64,000 nt of DNA from JBDKFK01 sp039798745 (GCA_039798745.1 JBDKFK010000001.1:1-64000); one strand, 5' to 3'; positions 26,132-36,138 are shown, counted from the first letter of the stretch. Numbers and translations are program-made. The notes: generated from the sequence alone by a model not told the origin.

Positions 26132-27739
26132 ATGCTACACAGGCGCATCGGATATAAAATTCCAGCCCTCATAGTTCTTATCGTTCTGGCGTATGCCCGC
26201 ACTATTCGGTACGATTTTATAGCAGATGATATTGCAGGTATAGTAAACAATAACAATATCGGAAATCTTCACTATGTGTTATCCCATTACAGCGGTATTG
26301 CGTGGGCGCTGGTACGTCACATTAATTACATCATGGGCGGGTTTGATCCAGTTCACTACCATATCACGAATATTTTATTGCATGTCATAAACGCCATTTT
26401 AGTATATGTGCTGATATTCCTTATTTCCGGTAAGCGGGTTGCTTTTTATGTCGCTTTACTCTTCGCGGTTCATCCGATAGCGACTGAGGTCGTGACATGG
26501 ATATCAGGCGGATCGTATGCTCTATATACCGCTTTCCTATTGGCTTCCTTTATAACATATATTATGGCTCGTACCAGAAAGAGCGCGGTCTGGTATGGTG
26601 TTTCTTTGTGTTTGTTTGTAGGAGGAATAGTTACATCTGAAAAGATGCTCGTCCTTGTGCCGATTTTGTTTATATATTCGTTTTCACAGGGACGTCTGAA
26701 AAAAGATTTTTTGCATTTACTGCCATATGTTGCCGGTGGAATTGGCTTGATTCTCATATATGTTCCGTTTGTTGCATATAGATTGACTATGTACAAACAA
26801 GTATTTGCGCTCAGTTCTGAGGTATCTAATCCGTATATTCTTATCCCGGTTTCGTTCTCTACATATCTGCAATTATTGTTTTGGCCAACTGGCTTAACAC
26901 TCTATCATGTGGAACCTATAACAACTTTTGGGTATATGGCAAGTTTCTTTGTCACGGCGCTATATATAGGAGCTCTCTATATAAGCTATAAAGCAAACAA
27001 GCATATATTTTTCTGGTTATGTTTTTTTGTAATAAGTCTGCTTCCGGTACTTACACCGTTGCGCATTTCTTCGTTTGTCGCGGAACGCTATGTATATTTG
27101 GGGGCAATCGGCATGTATTGGCTTGTAGCCTATTCGTTTACCGTTGCTGAGCGTAAATATATTGCCGGCAAAACGGCATTTGTTGTAGTGAGTATTATTA
27201 TCGCCGCTCTTTTTATACGAACTGTAGATCGAAACAGTGACTGGAAAGATGAAAGTACCTTTTGGACGAAGACCGTTGAGTCATCACCACATAGTTACCA
27301 GGCACACTATAATCTGGGAACTCTCTATATGGAACGCAAAGAATTAAATGCGGCCATACAGGAGCTTCTCATCGCAATAGAGTTGAAATCTAATTACGAT
27401 CTTGGATATCAGTCACTTGGCTATGCATATCAACTTAACGGCATGAATGATAAGGCATTGGCATCATATAACATGGCGGTTATGCTTAATCCTTCTCTGT
27501 GGCCATCCTACAAAAATATGGGAGCGATCTACCTTCAGCAGGAAGACTATGCCAAAGCTGAAGAGATGGCACAAAAATCAATTTTGCTGGATAAGCACAA
27601 CGCCGATCTGTATACCAATCTGGGAATAATATATCTAAAACAAAGTAAAAAAGAGCAGGCAAAAAAAGCCTTTGAAACCGCGCTGCAGCTGGATCCTATG
27701 TATGAGCGTGCCCGTTATGGATTAAGTCTTACTAAGTAG
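26132..27739 (+). CDS. TMTC-like membrane glycosyltransferase with C-terminal TPR repeats
   Basis: 535 residues. The first 380 or so form a GT-C type membrane domain with the acidic pair after helix 1 (YDFIADDIAGIVNN) and HITNILLHVINAILVY typical of the TMTC/PMT-related group. The last 140 residues are about four TPR repeats (HSYQAHYNLGTLYMERKELNAAI, NYDLGYQSLGYAYQLNG, and similar). In eukaryotic TMTC proteins this architecture is O-mannosyl transferase; the bacterial role is unproven. It opens the glycan island on the plus strand; its 3' end overlaps the convergent gene by 8 bases. Confidence 0.8.
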   Translation: MLHRRIGYKIPALIVLIVLAYARTIRYDFIADDIAGIVNNNNIGNLHYVLSHYSGIAWALVRHINYIMGGFDPVHYHITNILLHVINAILVYVLIFLISGKRVAFYVALLFAVHPIATEVVTWISGGSYALYTAFLLASFITYIMARTRKSAVWYGVSLCLFVGGIVTSEKMLVLVPILFIYSFSQGRLKKDFLHLLPYVAGGIGLILIYVPFVAYRLTMYKQVFALSSEVSNPYILIPVSFSTYLQLLFWPTGLTLYHVEPITTFGYMASFFVTALYIGALYISYKANKHIFFWLCFFVISLLPVLTPLRISSFVAERYVYLGAIGMYWLVAYSFTVAERKYIAGKTAFVVVSIIIAALFIRTVDRNSDWKDESTFWTKTVESSPHSYQAHYNLGTLYMERKELNAAIQELLIAIELKSNYDLGYQSLGYAYQLNGMNDKALASYNMAVMLNPSLWPSYKNMGAIYLQQEDYAKAEEMAQKSILLDKHNADLYTNLGIIYLKQSKKEQAKKAFETALQLDPMYERARYGLSLTK

Positions 27740-29354
27740 AGGTTGTATTTTGTTCGTATATCCAAAATATTTCTTCAGTTCCGATCTTTATTTTTTTCAC
27801 CTGTCCCTCAGTAATCGAGGTACCCTGGAAATCATCAGGATATCCTACTATAACATTCCGTTTGCCATCAGAGGGTATCGTAAAATGAAACTGATACTTA
27901 TCAAATTTTTCTATCTGACCAAACCCATATTCATCAGGCGCTGTAAGGGTGGCTTCATTCTGATAGCGAGCAGGAGGATAATTAAGAAAAAATAGAAGGA
28001 ATATATATGGTTCGCCATTTTTCCGGGTTATATAGAACGTGTCGGTTTTGCTATAGTTTGTCTTAACATAGTCTGTCAGCTCTTTATATCCACACTGCCA
28101 GGTACGTGTTATAAGCGCGCGTTTAGGGTAGTGGTTAAGGTAAAAATCCCAGCTGTATAGGTAAAAAACTACAAATGAGGAGACACTTATAAGACTCACC
28201 GCATACAGGATTTTTTTGTGAGATCTCAGCTCATACCAAAGATATACAACACCGTATGCCGTAAGTATGAGAGAAGGGACAAGTAAAAATAATGATCGTG
28301 TTAATGAAGTAGTCTGCCATGAAAGTGACGCGGAGATAGGTGAAAGAAGCCACAAAGATACAAGGAAGAAACGCCATTTTTCTTTGTGTTTGAACAGGTA
28401 ATATAGTCCGACAAAGATAAAAATATACTCAGTAACTGTCATAGGTGACATCTGCGGAAAGCCAAATCGTATGTTTGAATCGCCGTGTACTGCGAGAAAT
28501 TGTGGAGAAAAATAAGTGAGGTGCTCCATGAGCAAATCTCTCATACCCAGAGCAGCTTTATTATACATTAGCTTTGGTCCGCCCTCACCCCGAAGCTCTA
28601 TAATTTTTGCGACAAATCCTGAGTTGGTTATAAACAGGAGATTCTTTACCCTCTCGGGTTTATATATAATATCTGTGATGGAGAAGAGAAGAAGCACACC
28701 TACTGCTAGCCCTACAATTTTTGCCGCAGTCATTCTTCCTGCTTTTTGATATACAAAACGGATAGAGATATAGCAGATTATAAAGAGTGCGAAGATTCTG
28801 CTCGACTGATAGCTAAAGAGGGATAGCATGAGAAAGATACCCTCAAGTATAAAGTCAACAGGACGAGCGTATCCAACGAGACGTAAGAGAAAGTACATAG
28901 TTGTAGTTATGAGAAATGCCGTGAGATAGGCTTCATGAGCATGTCGTCCGATAAGATGCAGACCAAGTGAAGCTGCCACAAGAAACGAGGCCACAAGCGC
29001 GATATCTGTTTTTTTGAACAGTTCTTTAACCAGAAGATAGACAACTATGGGGAAGAGGAATGCGATTATATTATTAAGATATCGTGCAGAGTAGTCATGA
29101 AGACCAAAAATACTAATAACAGGGACAGATAAATACGTATACAACGGCATTTTAAAATCTCCAAATGACTTAAGTCTCAGCGGCAAAGCCGTACCATACT
29201 CGTCCTTACCTGTCTGAAGAATTGAGTACGCATTATAGTTAAATGCTGCTTCATCAGCGTTTATACAGGGCGGTGCTACCTGCTGTTTGTATACATTGAG
29301 AAAAAGTGAAAAACAGGCAATGACGAGGAGTATCGCGACCGTGATTTTATTCAT
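27732..29354 (-). CDS. GT-C (GT39/ArnT-like) membrane glycosyltransferase
   Basis: 540 residues, about 11-12 helices. After the first helix comes INADEAAFNYNAYSI with the Asp-Glu pair that marks the catalytic loop of PMT_2/ArnT enzymes, then DFKMPLYTYLSVP and YSARYLNNIIAF. Such enzymes move a sugar from a polyprenyl-phosphate donor outside the membrane to a glycan, lipid or protein. Last gene of a five-gene minus operon (33574 to 27732). It overlaps the upstream GT2 gene by 8 bases. Confidence 0.8.
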   Translation of the reverse strand: MNKITVAILLVIACFSLFLNVYKQQVAPPCINADEAAFNYNAYSILQTGKDEYGTALPLRLKSFGDFKMPLYTYLSVPVISIFGLHDYSARYLNNIIAFLFPIVVYLLVKELFKKTDIALVASFLVAASLGLHLIGRHAHEAYLTAFLITTTMYFLLRLVGYARPVDFILEGIFLMLSLFSYQSSRIFALFIICYISIRFVYQKAGRMTAAKIVGLAVGVLLLFSITDIIYKPERVKNLLFITNSGFVAKIIELRGEGGPKLMYNKAALGMRDLLMEHLTYFSPQFLAVHGDSNIRFGFPQMSPMTVTEYIFIFVGLYYLFKHKEKWRFFLVSLWLLSPISASLSWQTTSLTRSLFLLVPSLILTAYGVVYLWYELRSHKKILYAVSLISVSSFVVFYLYSWDFYLNHYPKRALITRTWQCGYKELTDYVKTNYSKTDTFYITRKNGEPYIFLLFFLNYPPARYQNEATLTAPDEYGFGQIEKFDKYQFHFTIPSDGKRNVIVGYPDDFQGTSITEGQVKKIKIGTEEIFWIYEQNTTST

Positions 29355-30252
29355 TGATATGCAATAGAACTTGTGAATCTGGTTGTTTGTATTGTTTCGT
29401 CTGACTACGTCGGTGGGAGATAATGAGAGGGAGTTTTTTTAGGGCTTCGATGTAGCCTTTTATATATGAAAAGTCCCCTTTTAACGTGTATTTAATGATA
29501 ACTATCTTCAGAAAGAATAAGTGGAGCAGCAGCAATCTACGGTCTGTTATATTTTTCCAGATAAATATAAGTTGGTTTCTGAAATCAATTATCTTAATAT
29601 TATTTTTTTTGAAGTATTTGCCGATAGTAGATTCATGATGATGTTCCACTTCGATATCCGGATCAAATATCACCGTATATCCACATTTCCAGGCCCGGTA
29701 CGACAGGTCAGTATCTTCCCAGTAAAAAGGAGCATAGAGAGGGTCAAATCCGCCGAGTCTGAGAAACTTAGTTTTATCAAGTATGCAAGATCCACCTTCC
29801 GCCCAGCCATTTAAACCCTTTTTCAGATCGCCTGCTTTGTTATGGTATATAAATCCTGATTTCCAGTATATCCGGTTTTTGCCGATAATCGCCCCATCCC
29901 GTTCTTTCTGCGCAAAACTTACACCAAAAAGCATATCATCCTTCGCAAATGCTTTAAGAGCGAGCATAAAGGTATCGTCAAACAGCTTTACATCGGTATT
30001 GAGAAGGAAGATGTACGGTCGCGAAGCGCTATGAACTCCAGTATTCACAGTAGCTCCGAACCCCAGATTTTTTTTATTTTCAATAAGCTTAATATCGGGG
30101 AAGGCTCTCACATCTTGAGCGATACTCTCGGAAGGGTCATCATTGAGTACGATAATTTCACACCCCTTCAGAAACGGCATATTGTGCGCAAGATTTGCAA
30201 GGAGTTGTTTCTTATTTTTATATGCAGGGATAATGACAGATATATTATTCAT
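29347..30252 (-). CDS. GT2-family glycosyltransferase (rhamnosyltransferase-like)
   Basis: 301 residues, GT-A fold. ISVIIPAYKNKKQLL is the nucleotide-binding strand, NLGFGATVNTGV the WbbL-type motif, LLNTDVKLFDD the DXD-like metal site, and FYWEDTDLSYRAWKCGY the acceptor-side ED motif. This set resembles rhamnosyltransferases of the WbbL group; the sugar cannot be read from sequence. A cytoplasmic enzyme adding sugar to a lipid-linked precursor. It overlaps the GT4 gene upstream by 4 bases. Confidence 0.85.
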   Translation of the reverse strand: MNNISVIIPAYKNKKQLLANLAHNMPFLKGCEIIVLNDDPSESIAQDVRAFPDIKLIENKKNLGFGATVNTGVHSASRPYIFLLNTDVKLFDDTFMLALKAFAKDDMLFGVSFAQKERDGAIIGKNRIYWKSGFIYHNKAGDLKKGLNGWAEGGSCILDKTKFLRLGGFDPLYAPFYWEDTDLSYRAWKCGYTVIFDPDIEVEHHHESTIGKYFKKNNIKIIDFRNQLIFIWKNITDRRLLLLHLFFLKIVIIKYTLKGDFSYIKGYIEALKKLPLIISHRRSQTKQYKQPDSQVLLHINE

Positions 30253-31343
30253 GACAGGTTGAAAATATTCTTAACGTTTCGGGTAAATATATCATATGAG
30301 AAGGTTTCTTTAACTGTTTTTTTTGCTTCGTCACGCATAATCTGCAGCTCTTTTTTGTGCGTTATAAGCCAGTTCATCTTTTTATGAAGATCTTCATGAT
30401 TATCAAAAAGAAAACCATTTTTGCCGTTGTTAATAATTTCTTTTGGCCCGCCTGCGTTATAGCAGTATGTTATGCAGCCCGATGCCATTGCTTCAAGCGG
30501 AGTGATACCCAGATGTTCAACGTTCTGAGGTGTGCTGTTTTCATCCACACCATAGCCTGTAAAATGCCAGTAGACGAGCGAGGTGTGATATAGTTGTTGT
30601 AGCTCTTTATAGCTTATATTTGGCTTAAGTTCTATTGACGAATCATCAGCTATCATTTTTTCAAGAGTTGAGAAATATTCTGTATCTTCTTTTTTTAGAC
30701 CTCCCGCTAGGACGAGTTTAAATGAAGAAAACTCTTTATGAGTTTTCTTTAGTTTTTTGAACGAGTTAATTATTTCATCCTGTTTTTTTGCATGGAGATG
30801 ATTGAAAAATCTACCTACGGAAAGAATAACAGGTTTCTTTTGCATAGACTTTATATCCATTCGGACATAGTCTTCATCTACATATGGATAAAGCATCCGG
30901 GCAGCTATTCCCCATTGGTTTAGCCGTTGCTGCGTGAACTGAGAGTTGGCGATAAATGTGGCACTATATGTTTTAACTTTGTTTATAAGACCCATGTGAT
31001 ACAAGTTCCTATCAGGCACCATACAGAATATATAGTTATTTTTTGCAGGTGAGTAGAAATAGCTTCCATCGGTAACATAGATGAACAAATCAAATGTTCG
31101 TAACACGCGCATTTTTTGAAGACGTGATGTATCTGAAGAAAACATATTGGGGAGAAATGTAAGCTTGTTGCGGAGACCGATGTGTAATTTTTCCTCAATA
31201 TCTTGCGCGAGATTGGTATCCCAGAAGATGGTGAGATCATATCCGTAGCCCTCCAGCACTTTCAGAATTGAAAGAATATGTCGTTCTCCACCGCCCAACG
31301 TATCAAGATATGGATCGTATAGCGCTACTTGTCTTTTTTTCAT
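30249..31343 (-). CDS. GT4-family glycosyltransferase (ALG11-like)
   Basis: 364 residues, GT-B fold. The N-terminal domain has the YLDTLGGGERH loop seen in ALG11-type mannosyltransferases; the C-terminal domain has VGRFF at its first strand and the E-x7-E pattern around EHLGITPLEAMASG that binds the sugar nucleotide. Likely adds mannose or a related hexose to a lipid-linked oligosaccharide on the cytoplasmic face. The start overlaps the preceding GT2 gene by 41 bases, a long but intact overlap. Confidence 0.85.
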   Translation of the reverse strand: MKKRQVALYDPYLDTLGGGERHILSILKVLEGYGYDLTIFWDTNLAQDIEEKLHIGLRNKLTFLPNMFSSDTSRLQKMRVLRTFDLFIYVTDGSYFYSPAKNNYIFCMVPDRNLYHMGLINKVKTYSATFIANSQFTQQRLNQWGIAARMLYPYVDEDYVRMDIKSMQKKPVILSVGRFFNHLHAKKQDEIINSFKKLKKTHKEFSSFKLVLAGGLKKEDTEYFSTLEKMIADDSSIELKPNISYKELQQLYHTSLVYWHFTGYGVDENSTPQNVEHLGITPLEAMASGCITYCYNAGGPKEIINNGKNGFLFDNHEDLHKKMNWLITHKKELQIMRDEAKKTVKETFSYDIFTRNVKNIFNLS

Positions 31344-32073
31344 AAAGGTATAGATATGTTATCGTCTTTGAAAAAGCCTGATATATCGATTCAATTATAC
31401 CAATATCACCATCCATATACCCACGGCCTTTTATCAGGCGTCGAAAGAGCTCGCCCGCAAACTTACGGAAAAATGTAAGGGTATTGACTGGCCTTCCTGC
31501 CTTGTAGAGCAGATCAGATTCAATATCCTCGAATATAATTGTTTTTTCGACGATTGTCGCATAATCATTTTTGGAAAAATGAATAAGCGGTTCAGCGAGA
31601 TATCCTAATGAACCTTTAATAGTCGGGGTTGCGTGTATTTGCGTGGGCCAGTTTACAAATGCTGAAGATTTTATCAGCCTTATCTGATGATTTGGCCACC
31701 ATCCGCCATGTTTGAGCCAAATGCGGCGCGCAAACATTTCTTTTCTGGGTACTTTGTAGTATGTATATTCTTCGCTTCGTACACTTCGTTTTATCTCTTT
31801 AGAGAGGCTTTGAGTAATTCTTTCGTCAGCGTCAAGTATAAAAATCCATTCGCTATCTAGAGCTTTTTGAATACCAAAGTTGCGTGCGGGTTCCACGTAC
31901 GAGGAAAAAGGGAAGGTGTAGATCTTCGCGCCGGCTTTGGTTGCACGTTTTACTGTAGTGTCTGTACTTTCCATATCTACGACCAGTATAGTGTCAGCGA
32001 GAAGTCGTGCGGATGCTATGCATTCTTCTATGTTGGACTCTTCATTGTAGGTATTTATTACGACGGTAATCAT
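31303..32073 (-). CDS. GT2-family glycosyltransferase (WaaE/KdtX-like)
   Basis: 256 residues. VVINTYNEESNIEECIASA starts the GT-A fold, VVDMESTDTT is the first acidic site and FILDADERIT the DXD motif. The HGGWWPNHQIRLIKS stretch is typical of the WaaE/KdtX (core beta-1,4-glucosyltransferase-like) group. The C-terminal half has an amphipathic, membrane-associated helix. A related copy lies at 40237-41148. It follows the GT-C gene by one base. Confidence 0.83.
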   Translation of the reverse strand: MITVVINTYNEESNIEECIASARLLADTILVVDMESTDTTVKRATKAGAKIYTFPFSSYVEPARNFGIQKALDSEWIFILDADERITQSLSKEIKRSVRSEEYTYYKVPRKEMFARRIWLKHGGWWPNHQIRLIKSSAFVNWPTQIHATPTIKGSLGYLAEPLIHFSKNDYATIVEKTIIFEDIESDLLYKAGRPVNTLTFFRKFAGELFRRLIKGRGYMDGDIGIIESIYQAFSKTITYLYLYEKKTSSAIRSIS

Positions 32074-32074
32074 A

Positions 32075-33574
32075 TTATTTCTGCCATTGTTCCACTATTG
32101 CAGTCTTAAATTGGTGTGACTGAATTTTTTTGTAGTCGGCAGGGATATTAGCTTTCATCCAAGTATCGCGGCGTTCGGCATATGAGTCGTTCTCGATAAT
32201 GAACCAGCACTTATTCTTTAACCATTCCTGACCAGGCATATTTGTATTGTGAGTGAGACGATGATAGAGGAATAAGTAATCATAGGTATAGGGCACAACA
32301 GGAGGTGTGTAGACTCTGACACAGTAGTCAGGACCTTTTTCTCTGTCTGTAATATAAGACACCATGCGTTGCATGAGCGCGAGCTCTACTACTTCAGGTT
32401 TTTTCTGTAGTTCTTTGGCAAAACTTAGGCTTGATATAACCAATACTATGGCGATGAACGCAATTTTTATATATCCAACAAGCGGCGTTGTCTGTCTTGT
32501 TCCCGGTGTTATGATAAGTATTCCCAGAAACAACATTACATATTGTATTCCTTCATAATAATTTCCCCAGAAGTTATCTTTATAAAATGTTGATAAGAAA
32601 AACAACATGCCGACAAGCCAGGTAAAAAATAGTATCTGTTTACCATATCTCCAGCTTTTGGTACGGAATCGGTAGATCAAGAAACCACCTACAAGAATGA
32701 GGAACGCGTAGGCTAGCCAGTCAGCGGGGAAGATGCTCTTGTAGTATCCAATGAAAATGCCTAAGCGATCCTGAAACACATCCATATAGGCCTTTGGGTT
32801 ATGAAGTTTCGGTTTGACAAAAAACGATAATAGAACTTTAGTCTGTTGAAAGCCGTGTTTTACTTCAAACAGGAGACGGGGTAGTAATGGTATAAATATT
32901 CCAAGCAGAAATACTGCGACTGAACGAATATTTGTGACGATATTTCTTAACGGCTTAAAAAGAATAAGAGATAATATATATATCGGAACAATAAACAAAC
33001 CGAAGGCTACCTCAAACTCAGCAACAAACATAAGGGAAAGTCCGATGAGAAATACAATAAGAAGCGATTGTTTTTCTTTTTTTGTACTAAATAATAGAAA
33101 GGTTGTCAAAATAAGCAACAGGAGTGAAGGCAGTACCATTATATTATTGCCGACAAAGGTTGAGGTAAAGATAAAGTAGGGTGAGACTGCTAGTATAGAC
33201 AGAGCGATAATCGATGAAAGTTTGCCCACATATTTATACAAAATATACCCAAGGCCAGCAAAAGAGATAAGCTGGATAATGAAGTTAAAGTAATAGAATC
33301 CTATAGGAGCACCATGAAAGAGCATAAATGGTATGGTAAGCACATAAAACCACCATGCGCCATGGTAGAGTCCCATAATACCGGTTGTCGGCCCGATAAA
33401 TGTAATGTTCTTGTATAATACAATTTCAGCAGCCTTGAGGAAGTCGCGTCCCTGATCGTAGGTATATCCAACAGTTTGAAAGTGGATGGGTTTTAATCTA
33501 AAATAGCAAAAGAGCAGCAGAACAAAAACAAAAGCTGATGTTTTTAAAATTATATGAATAGATTTTTGGCTCAT
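32075..33574 (-). CDS. GT-C (GT39-like) membrane glycosyltransferase
   Basis: 499 residues from ATG 33574; the open frame extends to 33637 but the longer form would run deeper into the divergent gene. About 11 helices; after helix 1 comes TVGYTYDQGRDFLKAAEIV, the DxGRD variant of the PMT catalytic loop common in CPR members. It begins the operon of five glycan genes reaching 27732. Its 5' end overlaps the divergent GT-C gene at 33554 by 21 bases. A GATAAT lies 10 bases before this ATG. Confidence 0.78.
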   Translation of the reverse strand: MSQKSIHIILKTSAFVFVLLLFCYFRLKPIHFQTVGYTYDQGRDFLKAAEIVLYKNITFIGPTTGIMGLYHGAWWFYVLTIPFMLFHGAPIGFYYFNFIIQLISFAGLGYILYKYVGKLSSIIALSILAVSPYFIFTSTFVGNNIMVLPSLLLLILTTFLLFSTKKEKQSLLIVFLIGLSLMFVAEFEVAFGLFIVPIYILSLILFKPLRNIVTNIRSVAVFLLGIFIPLLPRLLFEVKHGFQQTKVLLSFFVKPKLHNPKAYMDVFQDRLGIFIGYYKSIFPADWLAYAFLILVGGFLIYRFRTKSWRYGKQILFFTWLVGMLFFLSTFYKDNFWGNYYEGIQYVMLFLGILIITPGTRQTTPLVGYIKIAFIAIVLVISSLSFAKELQKKPEVVELALMQRMVSYITDREKGPDYCVRVYTPPVVPYTYDYLFLYHRLTHNTNMPGQEWLKNKCWFIIENDSYAERRDTWMKANIPADYKKIQSHQFKTAIVEQWQK

Positions 33575-35032
33575 ATTGTCAATAATTATCTCCTGTACCT
33601 TCTCCTTATTATATGCGGTTACCTCTTTTTTTTCCATCTTGATTATAGCACACTTGCCAGTTGGGACGAAGCCTGGTACGCCTCGATAGCGCGGGAGATG
33701 ATTCGTTCAAAAGATTTTCTTCACATGGTCTGGGATGGCAAGCCATATTATGACCACCCGCCCATGGGTTTCTGGCTCATGGCTATAACATACGGAGTTT
33801 TCGGCATAAGTGAGTTTACGACACGGTTGCCCTCTGCAGTAGCCGGACTTCTATCGATAGTTCTCATGTATGCAACGGGTGTACGACTTTTTAAGCGCCG
33901 GGAGGTTGGCTTTGCCGCAGCACTCATACTTGCGACTTCGGTATGGTATGTTCTGCGGGTAAGATCGGGCAATCTGGATTCACTATTTATATTCTTTAAC
34001 ATACTTACTGTATACTGCTCGCTACGTGCATCGGAAAAATTTGTTTGGTTTCCCGCTGCCATGGCTGCGTTCGCATGTCTTCTTCTTACTAAAACGCTTG
34101 TTGGAGCTTCCGCGGGAGCTATTATTTTATACGCGGTTTTTCCTTATTTGTTTAAACCAAAAAAGAATCTCAGATATATTATTATCGGAGTCGTAGTATT
34201 TATTCTTATACTTTTACCGTGGTATTATTCAAGTTACAAAACATACTACGACTTTATTCCACACCATTTTCTGGAGATAGGAACGCGCAGCAAATCATTG
34301 TTATCATACTTTCAGCTCAAAGCAGAACAACCGCTGTTCTATCTCCATATGGGAGTACGTAAATGGTATTATCTATGGATCCTTGGTATTGTATCTCTCA
34401 TCGCGACGCTGTCGTTTCGCAGATGGGAGACACGATTCATAATTTTGTGGAACATTGTTATTTTGTATCCATTTCTTACTTCATCTGAAACACAGCTATG
34501 GCATCTGATTCCTGTATATCTGCCCATGGCTTTTATCAGTGCGTACGGACTATATAAACTTGAAACCGTTTCAGCCGATCTGGCATACAGGTATGTGTTT
34601 AAGCGATTCCGTTGGGGTAAACTTTTTGTAAATAAGAATCTATTAAGCCTTTTGTATATTGCGGCATTCTCCTATTTAGCATTTGTTCAGATTAAGATAT
34701 TTTATCCAGAAGTAATTACGCCTTATAAATATGTCGGAGATGAAGTTCAAATATCCCGTAGCGTGTCCAAGTATGATAAAAATATATTCCTTGACGATGA
34801 TTACCTCCCGGTCGCTGTATATTACTCCGACCGTCAGATATATCCCATGTCGGAACTCCCTATGTTCGATGGCTCTGTCGGTAAAAACACTCTCGTTGGC
34901 CTGTTTGAGTCAAATCAACGTGATTTTGTTGTTATCACACGGTCCTGGGCTCTTGAGAATCTGAACGCCAGTAAACTTCCGTATAAAGTGCTTGAGCATA
35001 ATAATTCGTTTACCATACTAACGAGACCATGA
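33554..35032 (+). CDS. GT39 (ArnT/PMT-like) membrane glycosyltransferase
   Basis: 492 residues. ASWDEAWYASIAREMI with the Asp-Glu pair, then YYDHPPMGFWLMA and FTTRLPSAVAGLLS, is a textbook ArnT/PMT_2 N-terminus. Expected to transfer a sugar from polyprenyl phosphate on the outer face. Its stop codon TGA overlaps the ATG of the next gene (ATGA), so the pair is translationally coupled. The head overlaps the divergent gene at 33574. Confidence 0.85.
   Translation: MNRFLAHIVNNYLLYLLLIICGYLFFFHLDYSTLASWDEAWYASIAREMIRSKDFLHMVWDGKPYYDHPPMGFWLMAITYGVFGISEFTTRLPSAVAGLLSIVLMYATGVRLFKRREVGFAAALILATSVWYVLRVRSGNLDSLFIFFNILTVYCSLRASEKFVWFPAAMAAFACLLLTKTLVGASAGAIILYAVFPYLFKPKKNLRYIIIGVVVFILILLPWYYSSYKTYYDFIPHHFLEIGTRSKSLLSYFQLKAEQPLFYLHMGVRKWYYLWILGIVSLIATLSFRRWETRFIILWNIVILYPFLTSSETQLWHLIPVYLPMAFISAYGLYKLETVSADLAYRYVFKRFRWGKLFVNKNLLSLLYIAAFSYLAFVQIKIFYPEVITPYKYVGDEVQISRSVSKYDKNIFLDDDYLPVAVYYSDRQIYPMSELPMFDGSVGKNTLVGLFESNQRDFVVITRSWALENLNASKLPYKVLEHNNSFTILTRP
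33585..33590 (-). promoter_or_regulatory. -10 box for the five-gene glycan operon
   Basis: GATAAT on the minus strand, 10 bases before the ATG at 33574 and inside the coding region of the divergent gene. Confidence 0.35.
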
Positions 35033-36138
35033 TCACAGCGCTGTATGCATTAACACTTCTTGCATTTACCATATACTCCTATGCGCTTATTGATCCAAAT
35101 ATAACTTTTTTCAACAATCATGCATGGGAAGTATTCCGCAATGTAATGGTACAGTTTGGATACTACCAGCGTGATCATTCATGGTATGTGTATGCACTCC
35201 TGACGGTACTTTTATTTGTCTTTCACTACTATTTTGTAAAAGGAAAGGGTAGAAAAAAGCGTGCATTTCATCTGGCTCTTATTACAGGTATCATTGTCGT
35301 TTTCTCCTACCCATTTCTCACACATGATTTTTTTAATTATATGTTCGACGCGAAAATACTTACGTTTTATCATCAAAATCCATATACACATGCAGCAATG
35401 GATTTCTCACGGGATCCGTGGCTGCGCTTTCTCCACTGGACGCAAAGAGCCTATCCATACGGTCCCTCATTTCTGCTTCTCACCTTAATACCGTCATTTC
35501 TTTCTATGGGTAAGTTTGTCGCAAGTTTTTTTCTGATGAAGAGCTTGTTTATCGGTTCTTACATTGTGGCGGTCTGGGTGCTGGAAAAGATGAATAAACG
35601 CTGGGCACTTGTACTTGCCACGCACCCGCTTATCATAATAGAAGGTCTGATAAACGGACACAATGATTTGCTGGCACTCACTATCGGGTTGATAGGCCTC
35701 TATTATATACTGCACAAACATTCATCTATTCTTGGACGGATTGTTATTCTCATTTCCGCGGCTGTTAAATACACCACCATGCCTCTTATTGTAGGGGGCA
35801 AATCAAAGACAGGAAATACCATAGCTGCTGTAGGTATGATTTTTATAGTAGATTATCTGAGTTTTAAAAGTGAGATTCAGCCTTGGTATTTTATGACGTT
35901 CTTTGTTCTTCTACCATCGCATGAATATTGGCTAGAGCAGGTTAACATATTTCTGGCAGGTCTCCTCTTTTCTTACTATCCATATATTCGACTGGGCGGG
36001 TGGGATACGCGGGATAAAGTAGAACTGAAACATACTATTATTATTGTCTTCCTCGTTGTTAACCTGATATGGTTTGCAGCCCGAAGGATACTGGGAAAAG
36101 AAGTAGTTTTTAAAAAGACAAAAAATAATTCTTTATGA
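35029..36138 (+). CDS. GT-C membrane protein (GT87/MptB-like)
   Basis: 369 residues, about 10 helices. After helix 3 comes THDFFNYMFDAKILTF, followed by NPYTHAAMDF, the pattern of polyprenyl-phosphate-mannose dependent transferases of the GT87/DUF2029 and mycobacterial MptA/MptB type. GHNDLLAL later also fits. The sugar and acceptor are unknown. Coupled to the ArnT-like gene by a 4-base overlap. The 3' end overlaps the convergent GT2 gene by 29 bases. Confidence 0.72.
   Translation: MITALYALTLLAFTIYSYALIDPNITFFNNHAWEVFRNVMVQFGYYQRDHSWYVYALLTVLLFVFHYYFVKGKGRKKRAFHLALITGIIVVFSYPFLTHDFFNYMFDAKILTFYHQNPYTHAAMDFSRDPWLRFLHWTQRAYPYGPSFLLLTLIPSFLSMGKFVASFFLMKSLFIGSYIVAVWVLEKMNKRWALVLATHPLIIIEGLINGHNDLLALTIGLIGLYYILHKHSSILGRIVILISAAVKYTTMPLIVGGKSKTGNTIAAVGMIFIVDYLSFKSEIQPWYFMTFFVLLPSHEYWLEQVNIFLAGLLFSYYPYIRLGGWDTRDKVELKHTIIIVFLVVNLIWFAARRILGKEVVFKKTKNNSL

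Noticed and set aside
31303..31343. 41-base overlap of GT2 and GT4 as a sequencing frameshift
   Set aside because: Both proteins have complete, expected termini, and similar overlaps occur throughout this compact region.
33554..35032. UGA reassigned to glycine as in some CPR groups
   Set aside because: This gene ends in TGA directly overlapping the next ATG, and an RF2 gene is present, so UGA is a stop.
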